64,000 nucleotides of DNA from Mycolicibacterium sediminis (lineage in GTDB: Bacteria; Actinomycetota; Actinomycetes; Mycobacteriales; Mycobacteriaceae): positions 1,178,001-1,242,000 of the forward strand of contig NZ_AP022588.1 of the NCBI RefSeq assembly GCF_010731735.1, in the 5' to 3' direction. Below the pieces are notes generated by a model. It ran no database searches and was not told the origin of the DNA. It saw nothing but the letters and a program-made list of their open reading frames with translations. Positions within the stretch are counted from its first letter, which is position 1; each line of letters starts with the position of its first letter. This document shows positions 33,946 to 41,962 of the stretch, piece by piece. Made by a program: the position numbers and the translations under genes.

Positions 33946-34230
33946 CACCTTGAGTACGCAGTCGAACTGATCGGCATCGACCACGTCGGCCTCAGCAGTG
34001 ACTTCTCCTTCGACTACGCCGACTTCCTCGACGAACTCACCCGCAGCCCACACCTGTTCGACGAGAGCTACACCCGCTGAGGGCCTATCCAATGGATGCC
34101 CCTGGAGAACCTCCTCGCCGTGGGCGAACACCTCGGCAACCGGGGTTGGACTGAGGCCGAGATACAGGCCGTCACATGGCAAAACTTCCATCGAGTCGCC
34201 CAACAAGCATGGCAACCGACTGCGCTCTGA
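33946..34230 (+). pseudogene. C-terminal remnant of a peptidase M19 (membrane dipeptidase) gene
   Basis: The frame encodes HLEYAVELIGIDHVGLSSDF, FDYADFLDELTRSPHLFDES, YTR, a TGA at 34078-34080 where the family has Trp (TRWGPIQWMP), then GPIQWMPLENLLAVGEHLGN and TEAEIQAVTWQNFHRVAQQA to a TGA at 34228-34230. IGIDHVGLSSDF is the M19 metal-site strand. The N-terminal three quarters are missing, with a frameshift just upstream, so the gene is dead. Confidence 0.7.
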
Positions 34231-34443
34231 ATATCGGGCCGCTCGACCACCGCGGCGGATCGACACGTAGTACGAATTCGGGGTCAACCCGCATCGACAG
34301 CCAGCATCGTCACCCCACAGGGGTCAAAGTTCAGAAAATATTACGGGGTCAACTTTGGGAAGTTGTTGACACTCGTCGGCACCATCCGATTTCAAACCCC
34401 GCCCCAGATGTGGCAGACGGCGACTTAAATCCGACGAATGTCG

Positions 34444-34893
34444 TCACCAATCATCGCTCGCATTACTATCATTCAGCGGATGATAGGAGCTGAAGGGGTC
34501 CCCCGGAGGCGGCGCTGGTGACCGGGTCGCTTTGGCAGCCTGCCGAAGCGCCGCAGCAGTATCGGGATCGATATCGGTCAGCTGCTCAAGCAATAGATCC
34601 CTGCGGTGTTCGACCTCGGCGAGGACGCCGGCCACCTGCATGGCAGCGTTCTGGGCAGCTCGCTGCGCGGTCGCGGTGATGAGGCGGGCCAGTTCGTCCC
34701 GGTCGAGCCGATGGGTAACTTCATCGAGTTCGATGTCGACGACGCTGCCAGAAACAGAGACCCACACACGGACGAGATCGTCAGGCGAGGACGCCGCAAC
34801 CGAGCCGATGGCTTCGATGGCCTCGCGCGTCTGCGCCATCAACGCTGCCTGACCTTGGACGGTTTCCAAGTCAATGAAGGCGTCGTCGGTCAT
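34444..34893 (-). CDS. YbaB/EbfC-family protein (ESX-associated type)
   Basis: 149 residues: an N-terminal helix (AALMAQTREAIEAIGSVAAS), a beta hairpin (VRVWVSVSGSVVDIELDEV), a long second helix (DELARLITATAQRAAQNAAM followed by QVAGVLAEVEHRRDLLLEQL) and a Pro-rich tail. This is the YbaB/EbfC fold, recurrent in mycobacterial ESX and toxin loci. It overlaps the HEAT-repeat gene by four bases (ATGA), so it is translated with it. It may act as a chaperone or nucleoid-like adaptor for the cassette. Confidence 0.75.
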   Translation of the reverse strand: MTDDAFIDLETVQGQAALMAQTREAIEAIGSVAASSPDDLVRVWVSVSGSVVDIELDEVTHRLDRDELARLITATAQRAAQNAAMQVAGVLAEVEHRRDLLLEQLTDIDPDTAAALRQAAKATRSPAPPPGDPFSSYHPLNDSNASDDW

Positions 34894-35747
34894 TCGGGAA
34901 GCTTCTCTAGCGCTCGCCTAGCAAGCCGCCGGATCATTGCGTTCGGGTCCTGCAGATGGGGTTCAACGCGGGACCGGATACCGGCTGGTTTCATGGCGAT
35001 CAATGCCTTGAGCGAGTAGTACGTCCACTCGGTGTCGAGGTACCGCAAGGCGATATCGAGCGCTTCGGGCGTCTTCACCTTGCCCAGGTATTCGATCAAA
35101 GGCCCTTTCGACATCTCGGGCGGCAAATCCTCAATCAGTTGCGCGACGCGGGGGAAGTCCCTCTTGGTTGCGATCCGCTTGAGTGCGAACCCGGCGAACC
35201 CGGTGGCACCTCCGGGAAGTGGCGGCCGACGCTCAAGTTGGTTGATGAGGGCGTCGATGGCGTCGCGGTTTCCCCGCGCGGCAGGGTCATTGAGGTTTCG
35301 GATCAGGTTGGACCGAATCGCTTGTCGGTGGTGGTCCTCCGGCCCGGGGATGCGCTCCTCTAGATGATTCAGCCAGTCGACGAAAATCGGAATACCTTGC
35401 GGCACAGTACGCGCCTTGGTCAGGTCATTGAGCGTGTAGCAGGGCGCGCCGACCGCGGCCAGTTCTTCCATGATGCGCCGGTCGAAACCATCCTGGCCGT
35501 CGTGGTACCGGGCCGGAATCCGCCGCATCCAATCGTCGCCCTCGGGCATCCCGACGTAGGTGATTGATTCTGGCGTGTCGGATCTTGAAGCCTGCGCGCC
35601 CCCGTAGTCTTCTGCGGGCGGGCGCGGCTGACGCACGAGGTCGGCGCTAGCCGATTCGATCGCACCTATCGCCTGACGCAGCTGCGCGAGGCGCTCGGCG
35701 CCGGTTAGGGGCTGCTGATCACTCATCGTCGACATACGTTCCGGCAT
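34890..35747 (-). CDS. HEAT-repeat protein, putative immunity protein of the toxin
   Basis: 285 residues. The C-terminal half has HEAT/ARM-like helical repeats: LIRNLNDPAARGNRDAIDAL, FPRVAQLIEDLPPEMSKG, TPEALDIALRYLDTEWTYYS and VEPHLQDPNAMIRRLARRAL. The N-terminal 60 residues are polar and probably flexible. It lies five bases downstream of the toxin gene in the same operon, the standard place for an immunity protein, and HEAT-like folds are common among immunity families. Starts at 35747, 35735 or 35726 are possible. Immunity is inferred from position. Confidence 0.65.
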   Translation of the reverse strand: MPERMSTMSDQQPLTGAERLAQLRQAIGAIESASADLVRQPRPPAEDYGGAQASRSDTPESITYVGMPEGDDWMRRIPARYHDGQDGFDRRIMEELAAVGAPCYTLNDLTKARTVPQGIPIFVDWLNHLEERIPGPEDHHRQAIRSNLIRNLNDPAARGNRDAIDALINQLERRPPLPGGATGFAGFALKRIATKRDFPRVAQLIEDLPPEMSKGPLIEYLGKVKTPEALDIALRYLDTEWTYYSLKALIAMKPAGIRSRVEPHLQDPNAMIRRLARRALEKLPE

Positions 35748-35752
35748 CGCTG

Positions 35753-37096
35753 CTAAAGGTCATTGTTATCGTCAAGTTCTTTGCGTACCAACTGAATCTG
35801 GCCCGAGTCGATCATCTGTTGGATCTGTGGATCGTTGATCTGCGTCCGGTGGTCGACCACTAGCGTCATCGTATAGCCCTGCTGCTGGGCATACTCGGCC
35901 TCAGCGCGGATCTGCTGCGTATACGGACGAATCTCGTTGGTGTTCTTTACTTCAACGACATTCTGATTCTCGGTGTCGATCAAGTCGGGGACGACAGCCA
36001 CGGGCTTGCCGTCGAGCTTGACTTCCACCTCCTGCTTGGGCGCGCCTTCGGGTATCCCCGCCCGGCGTTCGCCTTCGTCGCCAGCTTGCTTGTTCTGTGT
36101 CTCGTCGCGATTTCGCACGGGGTTGGTCTGCCGTGGTGTGCGGTCCAGGATCGAGGACAGTGGTTCAGCGCTCGTTGTGGCAAGCGTGTAAATGGCGGTG
36201 TTGGATTTGGCGGCCATGTCGACAGCGCCGCTGATGCCTTCCATCAGACTGTCCATGGCTTGGGCGTATAGCACTTTGTTGAGTTCGATCATCTTGTCGA
36301 TGCCAGCCCGCAGCAGACCCCCGTAGATGGGTATCCCGTAGGTGGCGACTTTGTCGATCTCGTAGGAGATGAGGATCGCGTTGAGGATTGTCAACGACGT
36401 GCGGCCGGTGCTCTTGTCCGCGTCGGCGACGCGATGCACCTCCGCGCAGGCTGCCCCAAGGGCGTTTGCCCCGTCGCCTGTGGCATCCAGCGCACGGCAT
36501 ACGTGACCCACTTCATCGATGATCCCGCTGACCTCGGGGCTTTGATCCTGTGCAGCCTGCGTGAATACCGTCGTGACATCGGTCCAGAGGCTGACCGCGT
36601 CGGTCTTTCGCGCGCCGCCGAAGGAGGTGAAACTTGTACCTGCCGTGCCTATCTGGCCTTCCTTGCAGTCGGCCCATTCCTTTGTGACATGATCGGCGAT
36701 CAAGTCCCAGTGGTCAGGCTTCTCATGCGTACCGCCAACAGCGTGGTCGGCGGGGTGCAGGTTGGTACTCAGAGTCGAACCTTGCGGCGCTGCCGGTGTG
36801 GGCTGATCGCCACCACCGGACTCGTTCTCGGCATGCGCCCAGTTCAAGCCTGCCTGATGCACCTGGTATCCCAGTTCGCGTGCTGACATCGACGTCGTCG
36901 AGCCGAGTTCGAATACGTCGGAGGCTGACTGATCGAAGCTCGTCGCCCACACAGGTCCCCCGGTGGTGTAAGCGCCAGCGGACCGGCTGACGTCGAGCGT
37001 GTTGTCGAGATCGCGAAGCTTGGACTCGATCGTTTTCGACGCCTCGCACAGCGTGGTGGCCACCTTGTAGAAATCCTCGGGCGTCACGTTGACCAT
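35753..37096 (-). CDS. WXG/LXG-type polymorphic toxin with C-terminal restriction-endonuclease-like nuclease domain
   Basis: 447 residues from the ATG at 37096. Residues 1-100 are a helical hairpin like WXG100 proteins (DFYKVATTLCEASKTIESKL, a Gly/Trp turn GGPVWATSF, then a second helix), as expected of a type VII-secreted effector. The middle holds an amphipathic or hydrophobic segment (ILNAILISYEIDKVATYGIP). The last 80 residues carry PDLID (Asp371) and VVEVKN (Glu382, Lys384), then YTQQIRAEAEYAQQQGYTMT and LVVD: the PD-(D/E)xK core of Tox-REase-7-like toxins. The target is probably nucleic acid. It sits seven bases after the second WXG100 gene. Confidence 0.72.
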   Translation of the reverse strand: MVNVTPEDFYKVATTLCEASKTIESKLRDLDNTLDVSRSAGAYTTGGPVWATSFDQSASDVFELGSTTSMSARELGYQVHQAGLNWAHAENESGGGDQPTPAAPQGSTLSTNLHPADHAVGGTHEKPDHWDLIADHVTKEWADCKEGQIGTAGTSFTSFGGARKTDAVSLWTDVTTVFTQAAQDQSPEVSGIIDEVGHVCRALDATGDGANALGAACAEVHRVADADKSTGRTSLTILNAILISYEIDKVATYGIPIYGGLLRAGIDKMIELNKVLYAQAMDSLMEGISGAVDMAAKSNTAIYTLATTSAEPLSSILDRTPRQTNPVRNRDETQNKQAGDEGERRAGIPEGAPKQEVEVKLDGKPVAVVPDLIDTENQNVVEVKNTNEIRPYTQQIRAEAEYAQQQGYTMTLVVDHRTQINDPQIQQMIDSGQIQLVRKELDDNNDL

Positions 37097-37103
37097 CGCG
37101 AAA

Positions 37104-37391
37104 CTATCCGAACATTTCGAGGTTGGCGCGCAGGGCGTCCGCATAGTTGTCGCGGGCGGTCGCCACGTATGTCCGATACTCGCGCAGTGCCGTGAGGTGC
37201 TGTTCGGCTTGTTCCTGCCAGCGCTGGTGCGACTCGGTGAACGCGGTCGCGGCTATCCCCGAATAGTGCTCAAGTACCGTCGATGCCGTGTCCTGGGCTG
37301 ATTCGAGATGGGTCGTGGCCTCAGCGAGCGATTGGTCGATCATGTCGACGAAATCGCTCATCTCGGCGATGTCGTAGCGGAATGTAGGCAT
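37104..37391 (-). CDS. WXG100-like protein (second of pair)
   Basis: 95 residues, the usual EsxA/B length. Helix one is MSDFVDMIDQSLAEATTHLE, the turn is YSGIAATAF in place of W-x-G, and helix two is RWQEQAEQHLTALREYRTYV with a Tyr-rich end. It is likely to pair with the upstream WXG100 protein or the toxin N terminus for export. It starts five bases after the upstream WXG100 gene stops. Confidence 0.72.
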   Translation of the reverse strand: MPTFRYDIAEMSDFVDMIDQSLAEATTHLESAQDTASTVLEHYSGIAATAFTESHQRWQEQAEQHLTALREYRTYVATARDNYADALRANLEMFG

Positions 37392-37396
37392 CGCGG

Positions 37397-37699
37397 CTAC
37401 ACCTGCCGATCGATGTCGGCTCGTTGCTGCTCATCGCGGTTGCGATAGATTCTCGCAGCTGTCTGCAGTGTGTCAGCGTCTCCAGCGAGCTGGTCGATAT
37501 GGGCACTGAAGACGTCGTGCAAATCCGACCACATAGCCGTTCCCCGCGTGGCAGCACTTCCAGTCCACTTGCCACGCAGCGCATCCTCGGCACCAGGAAG
37601 GCGCGCCAACAAAGCGTGCAGTGCCTCATGCGTCTGGCGGAACTGCTGCGCGCCGTCTGTCAACGCGACGGGGTCGACCCGTAAGCTGTTGTCTGCCAA
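37397..37699 (-). CDS. WXG100 family protein (first of pair)
   Basis: 100 residues. Helix one contains VALTDGAQQFRQTHEALHAL, the canonical turn is KWTGSAAT (W-x-G), and helix two contains MWSDLHDVFSAHIDQLAGDA. The TTG at 37699 is chosen as start because GGAGG ends five bases before it; the GTG at 37702 would be only two bases from that site, and the longer frame to 37798 is antisense to the divergent gene. It is the first gene of the five-gene toxin operon. Confidence 0.78.
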   Translation of the reverse strand: MADNSLRVDPVALTDGAQQFRQTHEALHALLARLPGAEDALRGKWTGSAATRGTAMWSDLHDVFSAHIDQLAGDADTLQTAARIYRNRDEQQRADIDRQV

Positions 37700-37726
37700 C
37701 ACACCCTCCACGAAACCGAGGCAGCC

Positions 37727-38164
37727 ATGGACTGGCGCACGACGACGAGTCAAACAGCCCAAGCCGACCTTGATGACCTCTTGAAGGACAGCATACAAGT
37801 TGCCGTGCAGGGGTTAGGGGACCAGAGTTTGGTTCCCTTCATGCTGGTCATCACCCACTCGGGCGAGCGGGCAGTCCGCAGCCTGGCGGCTCGGCTGCCG
37901 AACGCCGCGGTGGACTCTGCCATTGCGGCACTCCAAGGCGATCGCGACTCAGAAGACTTGCGCGCCCGCGCTACCGTCCTAGACGTAAGCGTCCGGGAGC
38001 CCTTCGCTGGCGACGCCATCAACGTCCGGTTAGAACATCAAGAGGGACCCTCGATCGACATCTTGGTGCCGTACAGAAGCACGCCCGCCGGCATTACCGT
38101 CTCGACCGACGCGCTCACCGCCGCCGCCGACACCCGAAGGCTCTGGCCTGCACCATCAACATAG
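37727..38164 (+). CDS. Hypothetical protein divergent from the toxin operon
   Basis: 145 residues, start ATG 37727 with GAGG five bases upstream. Only 27 bp separate its start from the start of the WXG100 gene on the other strand, so each promoter must lie inside the other gene. The sequence predicts helices (LDDLLKDSIQVAVQGLGDQS) and a beta-rich second half (VSVREPFAGDAINVRLEHQE, IDILVPYRSTPAGITVSTD). No family is recognised. It could be a regulator or a second protective protein, but nothing in the sequence says so. Confidence 0.55.
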   Translation: MDWRTTTSQTAQADLDDLLKDSIQVAVQGLGDQSLVPFMLVITHSGERAVRSLAARLPNAAVDSAIAALQGDRDSEDLRARATVLDVSVREPFAGDAINVRLEHQEGPSIDILVPYRSTPAGITVSTDALTAAADTRRLWPAPST

Positions 38165-38224
38165 GCGCAGGCGCGAAATCTCGGCGCACCGTCGGACACA
38201 AGGTGTCTGCGCGCCGGCGGGTGA

Positions 38225-38758
38225 CTACCGCGAGGCAATCACAAACCCAAATCGTGCCAACGGTTCGAGCAGCGATCGGTCGGCGCTGTTTTGTAGGATG
38301 AACGCGGTCGTGCGGTCACTGAGATCGGCAGTGGCGTACCACCGAACCCGGGGAAGCTTCGCCAGATCGTCGACGACGGCAGCAGCGACGGGCCATTCGC
38401 CGATAACGACAGACTGGGGGCCGCTGTTTGCCGACGGGGGTGTCATGCAGTAATTGACGTTGGTGGCGTGTTTAACCAAGGGAAAGGCTGTGCTGGGCGC
38501 CACAACCGAGTAATCCGAACACACCACGGACGTCCACGCTGTGCGATCACCCGAGACGGGACTCTTAGCCCGTTCACCAGCACCACGAACCGTGCGACTT
38601 CCCAACAATCCGACGAGCACGGCAACGATCACCATGACGACAGCTAACGCGATGACCACCCATAAAGCTCGTCGCCCGTTACTCTTGGCAGGCTGCGGAC
38701 GGGCTGGTGGTCGATTTTCACCGCCCGGCCAAGGGTCTGGTGGTAGCAGATTAGTCAC
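38225..38758 (-). CDS. Membrane-anchored protein of unknown function
   Basis: 177 residues from a GTG start. A cytoplasmic Pro-rich N terminus (LLPPDPWPGGENRPPARPQP) precedes one transmembrane helix (LWVVIALAVVMVIVAVLVGL) and an extracytoplasmic domain of about 120 residues with two cysteines (VVCSDYSVVAP, VNYCMTPP). The architecture is common for proteins around mycobacterial ESX loci. It lies upstream of the toxin operon on the same strand but is separated from it by the divergent gene. Confidence 0.6.
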   Translation of the reverse strand: MTNLLPPDPWPGGENRPPARPQPAKSNGRRALWVVIALAVVMVIVAVLVGLLGSRTVRGAGERAKSPVSGDRTAWTSVVCSDYSVVAPSTAFPLVKHATNVNYCMTPPSANSGPQSVVIGEWPVAAAVVDDLAKLPRVRWYATADLSDRTTAFILQNSADRSLLEPLARFGFVIASR

Positions 38759-39098
38759 GCACCTACGGTATCCGCCAGCTACTACCGCGGGGCGCGTGTA
38801 ATCGCATCCGCGCGAGAGCTGTCAGCGTCACTGGTGGGCGTTCACGTCGGACGTAGCCGCCTTGCCGACCCCTGTTTTAGGCGAAGTAGCGTCGGCCGGG
38901 AATTTCAGCCCCGAGTTGGTGTGTGGCTATTCGGTACGAGATCAGGTTGCCACCCAGGGGGATTCCGAGAACCTTGGCCAACGCAAGCTCGCCTACTGCT
39001 CAGAAGTTGCCCACGGGCACACGCAACCACCCTGCGCTGCGGGAAGCGTACCCATTGTGGCGCCTGCTGGATTAAGGCGCACCAAGATCAATTGTGGC

Positions 39099-39196
39099 TT
39101 CTCACGTTACGTGTCCACAGTCGGCGCCCTGAAGTGCCGCGATCGAAGCATTCTCACAAGATGTCCACCCCGTGAATTCTCACTTTCATGTCCACA
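39099..39196. repeat. Three direct repeats resembling IS21-family terminal repeats
   Basis: Copies at 39099-39119, 39150-39169 and 39176-39196 follow the pattern TTCTCAC-N4 to N6-TGTCCAC. Multiple short terminal repeats of this kind, which bind the IstA transposase, are characteristic of IS21-family ends. No istA/istB frame survives nearby, so this is an orphan end. The family call is from memory of actinobacterial IS21 ends. Confidence 0.45.
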
Positions 39197-39737
39197 CGTG
39201 TCGGCATCATCTTCTCGCTCATCAGCAGCCCCAATCCGCCGGACTGCATCGGATCTACTGGACTCATTGCATATCGTCACCGTGACGGACGCGCTTCGTA
39301 GTGCACCGGGTGCCCTCGATCGGTTGCGTTTGCTTGGGTTTCAGATTCGCGTTTATCGCGCCGCGACGCTTGGGGCGAGGATCTCGACGACGAGGTCGGC
39401 CGCCTCCGTCTCGGTGTCGACGTCTCACCTCTATCGACATGGCCGTTGAGGCCGAGACGCGGACCGACGACACCAGCATCCTTCGATTACGTGAACGACA
39501 GATGCGGTAGTGCTTGAAACAGTCCGCCGAGCCGCGCCCCCGGTTCAGCCGGATACCTTCACGCGCCGTAACCCGCGGCTGGGAGCGCACGAACGAGCGA
39601 GTGCCCGCGAGCGCCGACCGGTAGCGCAACCCACCCCGTGAGCATGCCCACCGAGGTGGACACCCGAGAACCCTAGCCGTCGAGCACGCCATCGTTGCTC
39701 CGGGCTGCAAACGTATGCGATTGGCTCCTAAACATTC

Positions 39738-39797
39738 TTGACCACGCAAACTCGACCTGGTATCCATACCAGCACGCCAGTTCTGATCGATCGATCA
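39738..39797 (+). promoter_or_regulatory. Orphan promoter with two palindromic operators
   Basis: -35 TTGACC (39738-39743) and a -10-like TATCCA (39761-39766) are 17 bp apart. The -10 lies inside the perfect inverted repeat CTGGTATCCATACCAG (39757-39772), and 12 bp further is the perfect palindrome TGATCGATCGATCA (39784-39797). The second matches the candidate operators at 51651 and 52446. No intact gene follows. Confidence 0.5.
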
Positions 39798-40304
39798 ATT
39801 ACGAGAGGTGGGCCGTGCCGTCATCGCAACACCTTCGGAAACCGAGGCAGACTGATCGTGGACTGACGCACCGGAACCACGGGGACACCTGCGACGCGCT
39901 GTCGAACTCCAAACACGGCACTGCTCAGGGCAATCCGTGGCAGCTGCGCCGCAGCACGCCAATGGTCTTTGTAGAGGGGCGTCTCGCCGCACGCCGGCCA
40001 ATGGACTGTACGCGCGATCCGGCCATCAGCGAATGAACCGACTGGCCTGCCCATCAGCGAACCCATGCCGACGCGGCGACGTCCTTCCGACTGGGCTCAC
40101 CGACTTACACGCCGGTAGCAGTGTGGCGTGTGGTCCATGACCGTTGCGAACGGTGAACGATTGAGTCTCCGTCGAACTTGAACTGGCGTCTCCAGTCGGG
40201 CGAGCGGCATGCCCCGGCAGCACGCTGAACGTCACCGGGCGCTGCGGCGGCTCTCAATACCTGTACGCCTTGGAACTTCCAACCCCCGACGAGGAGAACA
40301 TGAC

Positions 40305-40793
40305 ATGACGAGATCGATCCGCACCGTAATCGCGCTAGCTGGAACCGTGTTCGGCCTCACAGCGACAGCGCTGGCTCCACAGGCCGGCGCCGCCCCGATG
40401 CGCATCGGAAACTACGAGGTCATGACCGACCGATGGAATGACCACTCTTTCATCTGGTCGGTGATGCATTCATGCGGCGCCCCGGACTGCGGTACCTACA
40501 TGGAGGACCCAGTGATTGCGCCGGCCACCGACACGCTGAACGTGCGCGCCATTCCCCGGCCCCTGAAGAGCCAGGCTTTCCAACAATCAGCGTTCTACGC
40601 CGACGGCCGGTACACCTTGATCGTCGACGTGCCCGACGGAGTGCGCTGCGTCGGATACAACCTGCCCTCACACGACGTCTACAACTGGGATGCGGCGTCG
40701 CTGGTAGGGTCCGTCGCCTCGTCCTACCAGTCGGGCTGCTACGGGATGCCTGGGAGCACCGACACTTACGCTTTCGCCCTCCAACGCTTCTAA
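40305..40793 (+). CDS. Secreted protein of unknown function
   Basis: 162 residues from the ATG at 40305, with GAGGAG eight bases upstream. A signal peptide (SIRTVIALAGTVFGLTATAL, cleavage after PQAGA) precedes a mature domain with four cysteines (SCGAPDCGTYM, VRCVGYN, SGCYGM) and aromatic-rich strands (YEVMTDRWNDHSFIWSV). It resembles small exported mycobacterial proteins of unknown function. Confidence 0.7.
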   Translation: MTRSIRTVIALAGTVFGLTATALAPQAGAAPMRIGNYEVMTDRWNDHSFIWSVMHSCGAPDCGTYMEDPVIAPATDTLNVRAIPRPLKSQAFQQSAFYADGRYTLIVDVPDGVRCVGYNLPSHDVYNWDAASLVGSVASSYQSGCYGMPGSTDTYAFALQRF

Positions 40794-41209
40794 GACCTAG
40801 CGTTGCACGGTCCGGTGAAGGCACACCGGGAGAGCCAATGGATCGGGTTGCCTAGATCTCCGTTGGAAGTCTCCATGGCACATCGATCGCGATACGGTCA
40901 GTTCACGTTCGATACTGATCGACTGAACAAATCACCGAGGCCCAAGGCCCTCGCGCGCCGTCGGTCGTGGTCCGACTCGTGGCAAGGTAGTCGCCAACGT
41001 CGGATGCGGACCAAACCTCGGAGGCAGCGCGACGGCGACCGTGGTTCCGCGGCATCCGCGTTCGACAGCGGCACCGTCTTCGATCTCTCCTCGACGGCTT
41101 CAAGCCCAATTCCCGAGAACTCAGTCATGTCGGCGAGCGTCGAGTGACCCAATTCCGGCGTTCAAGACGGTCCGTGCGTTCGGAGCCCCGTCTCGTCGAG
41201 GCTCGCATC
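40794..41209. other. 416 bp without a confident gene
   Basis: A plus-strand frame from ATG 40875 (MAHRSRYGQFTFDTDRLNKS, then Arg-rich to 41147) has no ribosome site and a low-complexity composition. A minus-strand frame opposite is equally weak. I call neither. Confidence 0.3.
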
Positions 41210-41851
41210 TCACCCACTGGAACTCCCTGCTGTTGCCGACCCTTCCGCGGCAAGCGGCGACACCTTGGCGGCGTCATATCCCGTCGTCAGCCAGTACACG
41301 GTGCGGTCCAAGGCAGGGACGATGTCGGTGATGGCGATCTCGCCGAGGGTAAACCGGCCCAACAGCCCGTAGATCACGCTGGACAGGACCGTGTCGAGGT
41401 CGCGGATGAAGGCTTCGTCGACGCCGGCGAGTACGTCCAACCCGGCGGGCACGACGATGTCCAGTCCTTTACGGAACAGTATGTGACCGTTCGGCGATGA
41501 CCGTGCGCGATAGAACGCGGTCAGCATCGCCGGATGTTGCTCCCAGGGCTCGAAGATCGAACGCAGCAAGCGCATCATGGCCACGTACAACGATTCTTCG
41601 GGCGCTCGCGCTGTCCGGACCAGACCGGAGTATCGGCGTTCAACCATCCACGTCTGCAACGCCGCCAAGATGAGTTCATCCCGGTTCGGGTAGTGCTTGT
41701 AGATGGTCGCAAGCGACATGCGTGCTTGGCGAGCGACTGCGCGCAGTTGTACTGCGTCGTACCCGTCTGTCTCGAGTATGTCTATGACGATGCCGAGTAT
41801 CCGACTGTCTCCGCGACCCATGTCGACTCGCGCCTGGTCGACCTTGTCCAC
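41210..41851 (-). CDS. TetR-family regulator (KstR-like helix-turn-helix)
   Basis: 213 residues. ILGIVIDILETDGYDAVQLR, then AVARQARMSLATIYKHYPNR, is close to the KstR-type DNA-binding domain (GYEAVQMRAVA in KstR), and the C-terminal domain is all-helical. KstR proteins sense steroid-CoA intermediates, but this resemblance covers only the DNA-binding part. It is divergent from the SDR-SDR-CMD-ALDH operon and has two GTAAC...GTTA operators in between. The start could be the ATG at 41851 or at 41821. Confidence 0.88.
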   Translation of the reverse strand: MDKVDQARVDMGRGDSRILGIVIDILETDGYDAVQLRAVARQARMSLATIYKHYPNRDELILAALQTWMVERRYSGLVRTARAPEESLYVAMMRLLRSIFEPWEQHPAMLTAFYRARSSPNGHILFRKGLDIVVPAGLDVLAGVDEAFIRDLDTVLSSVIYGLLGRFTLGEIAITDIVPALDRTVYWLTTGYDAAKVSPLAAEGSATAGSSSG

Positions 41852-41876
41852 CGGGTGGCCCCCTTGCCGATCTGCT

Positions 41877-41912
41877 GTAACAGGGTTACCCTACCGCGAG
41901 TAACGAGGTTAT
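41877..41912. promoter_or_regulatory. Tandem dyad operators of the catabolic operon
   Basis: GTAACAGGGTTAC (41877-41889) is a perfect GTAAC-N3-GTTAC dyad, and GTAACGAGGTTAT (41900-41912) is a near copy 23 bp on. Two sites on nearly the same helical face between divergent TetR and target genes make a strong operator candidate. Confidence 0.65.
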
Positions 41913-41962
41913 GCAGGTCACACCGCAATCACACTGTGGCGAGCGCAACGAAGCGAGGACTA

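Larger units (their letters stand above)
38759..40304. other. 1.5 kb without a convincing gene; IS21-like repeats and orphan promoter
   Basis: No frame shows a family motif. The stretch contains three IS21-like terminal repeats (39099-39196) and a promoter with two operators (39738-39797), listed separately. A frame after GTG 39815 (MPSSQHLRKPRQ...) follows the orphan promoter but has no recognisable domain. The area looks like a decayed insertion zone at the border of the toxin cassette. Confidence 0.5.

Noticed and set aside
40875..41147. Arg-rich plus-strand frame after the secreted protein
   Set aside because: No ribosome site, low-complexity composition and no motif; codon pattern is not convincing.
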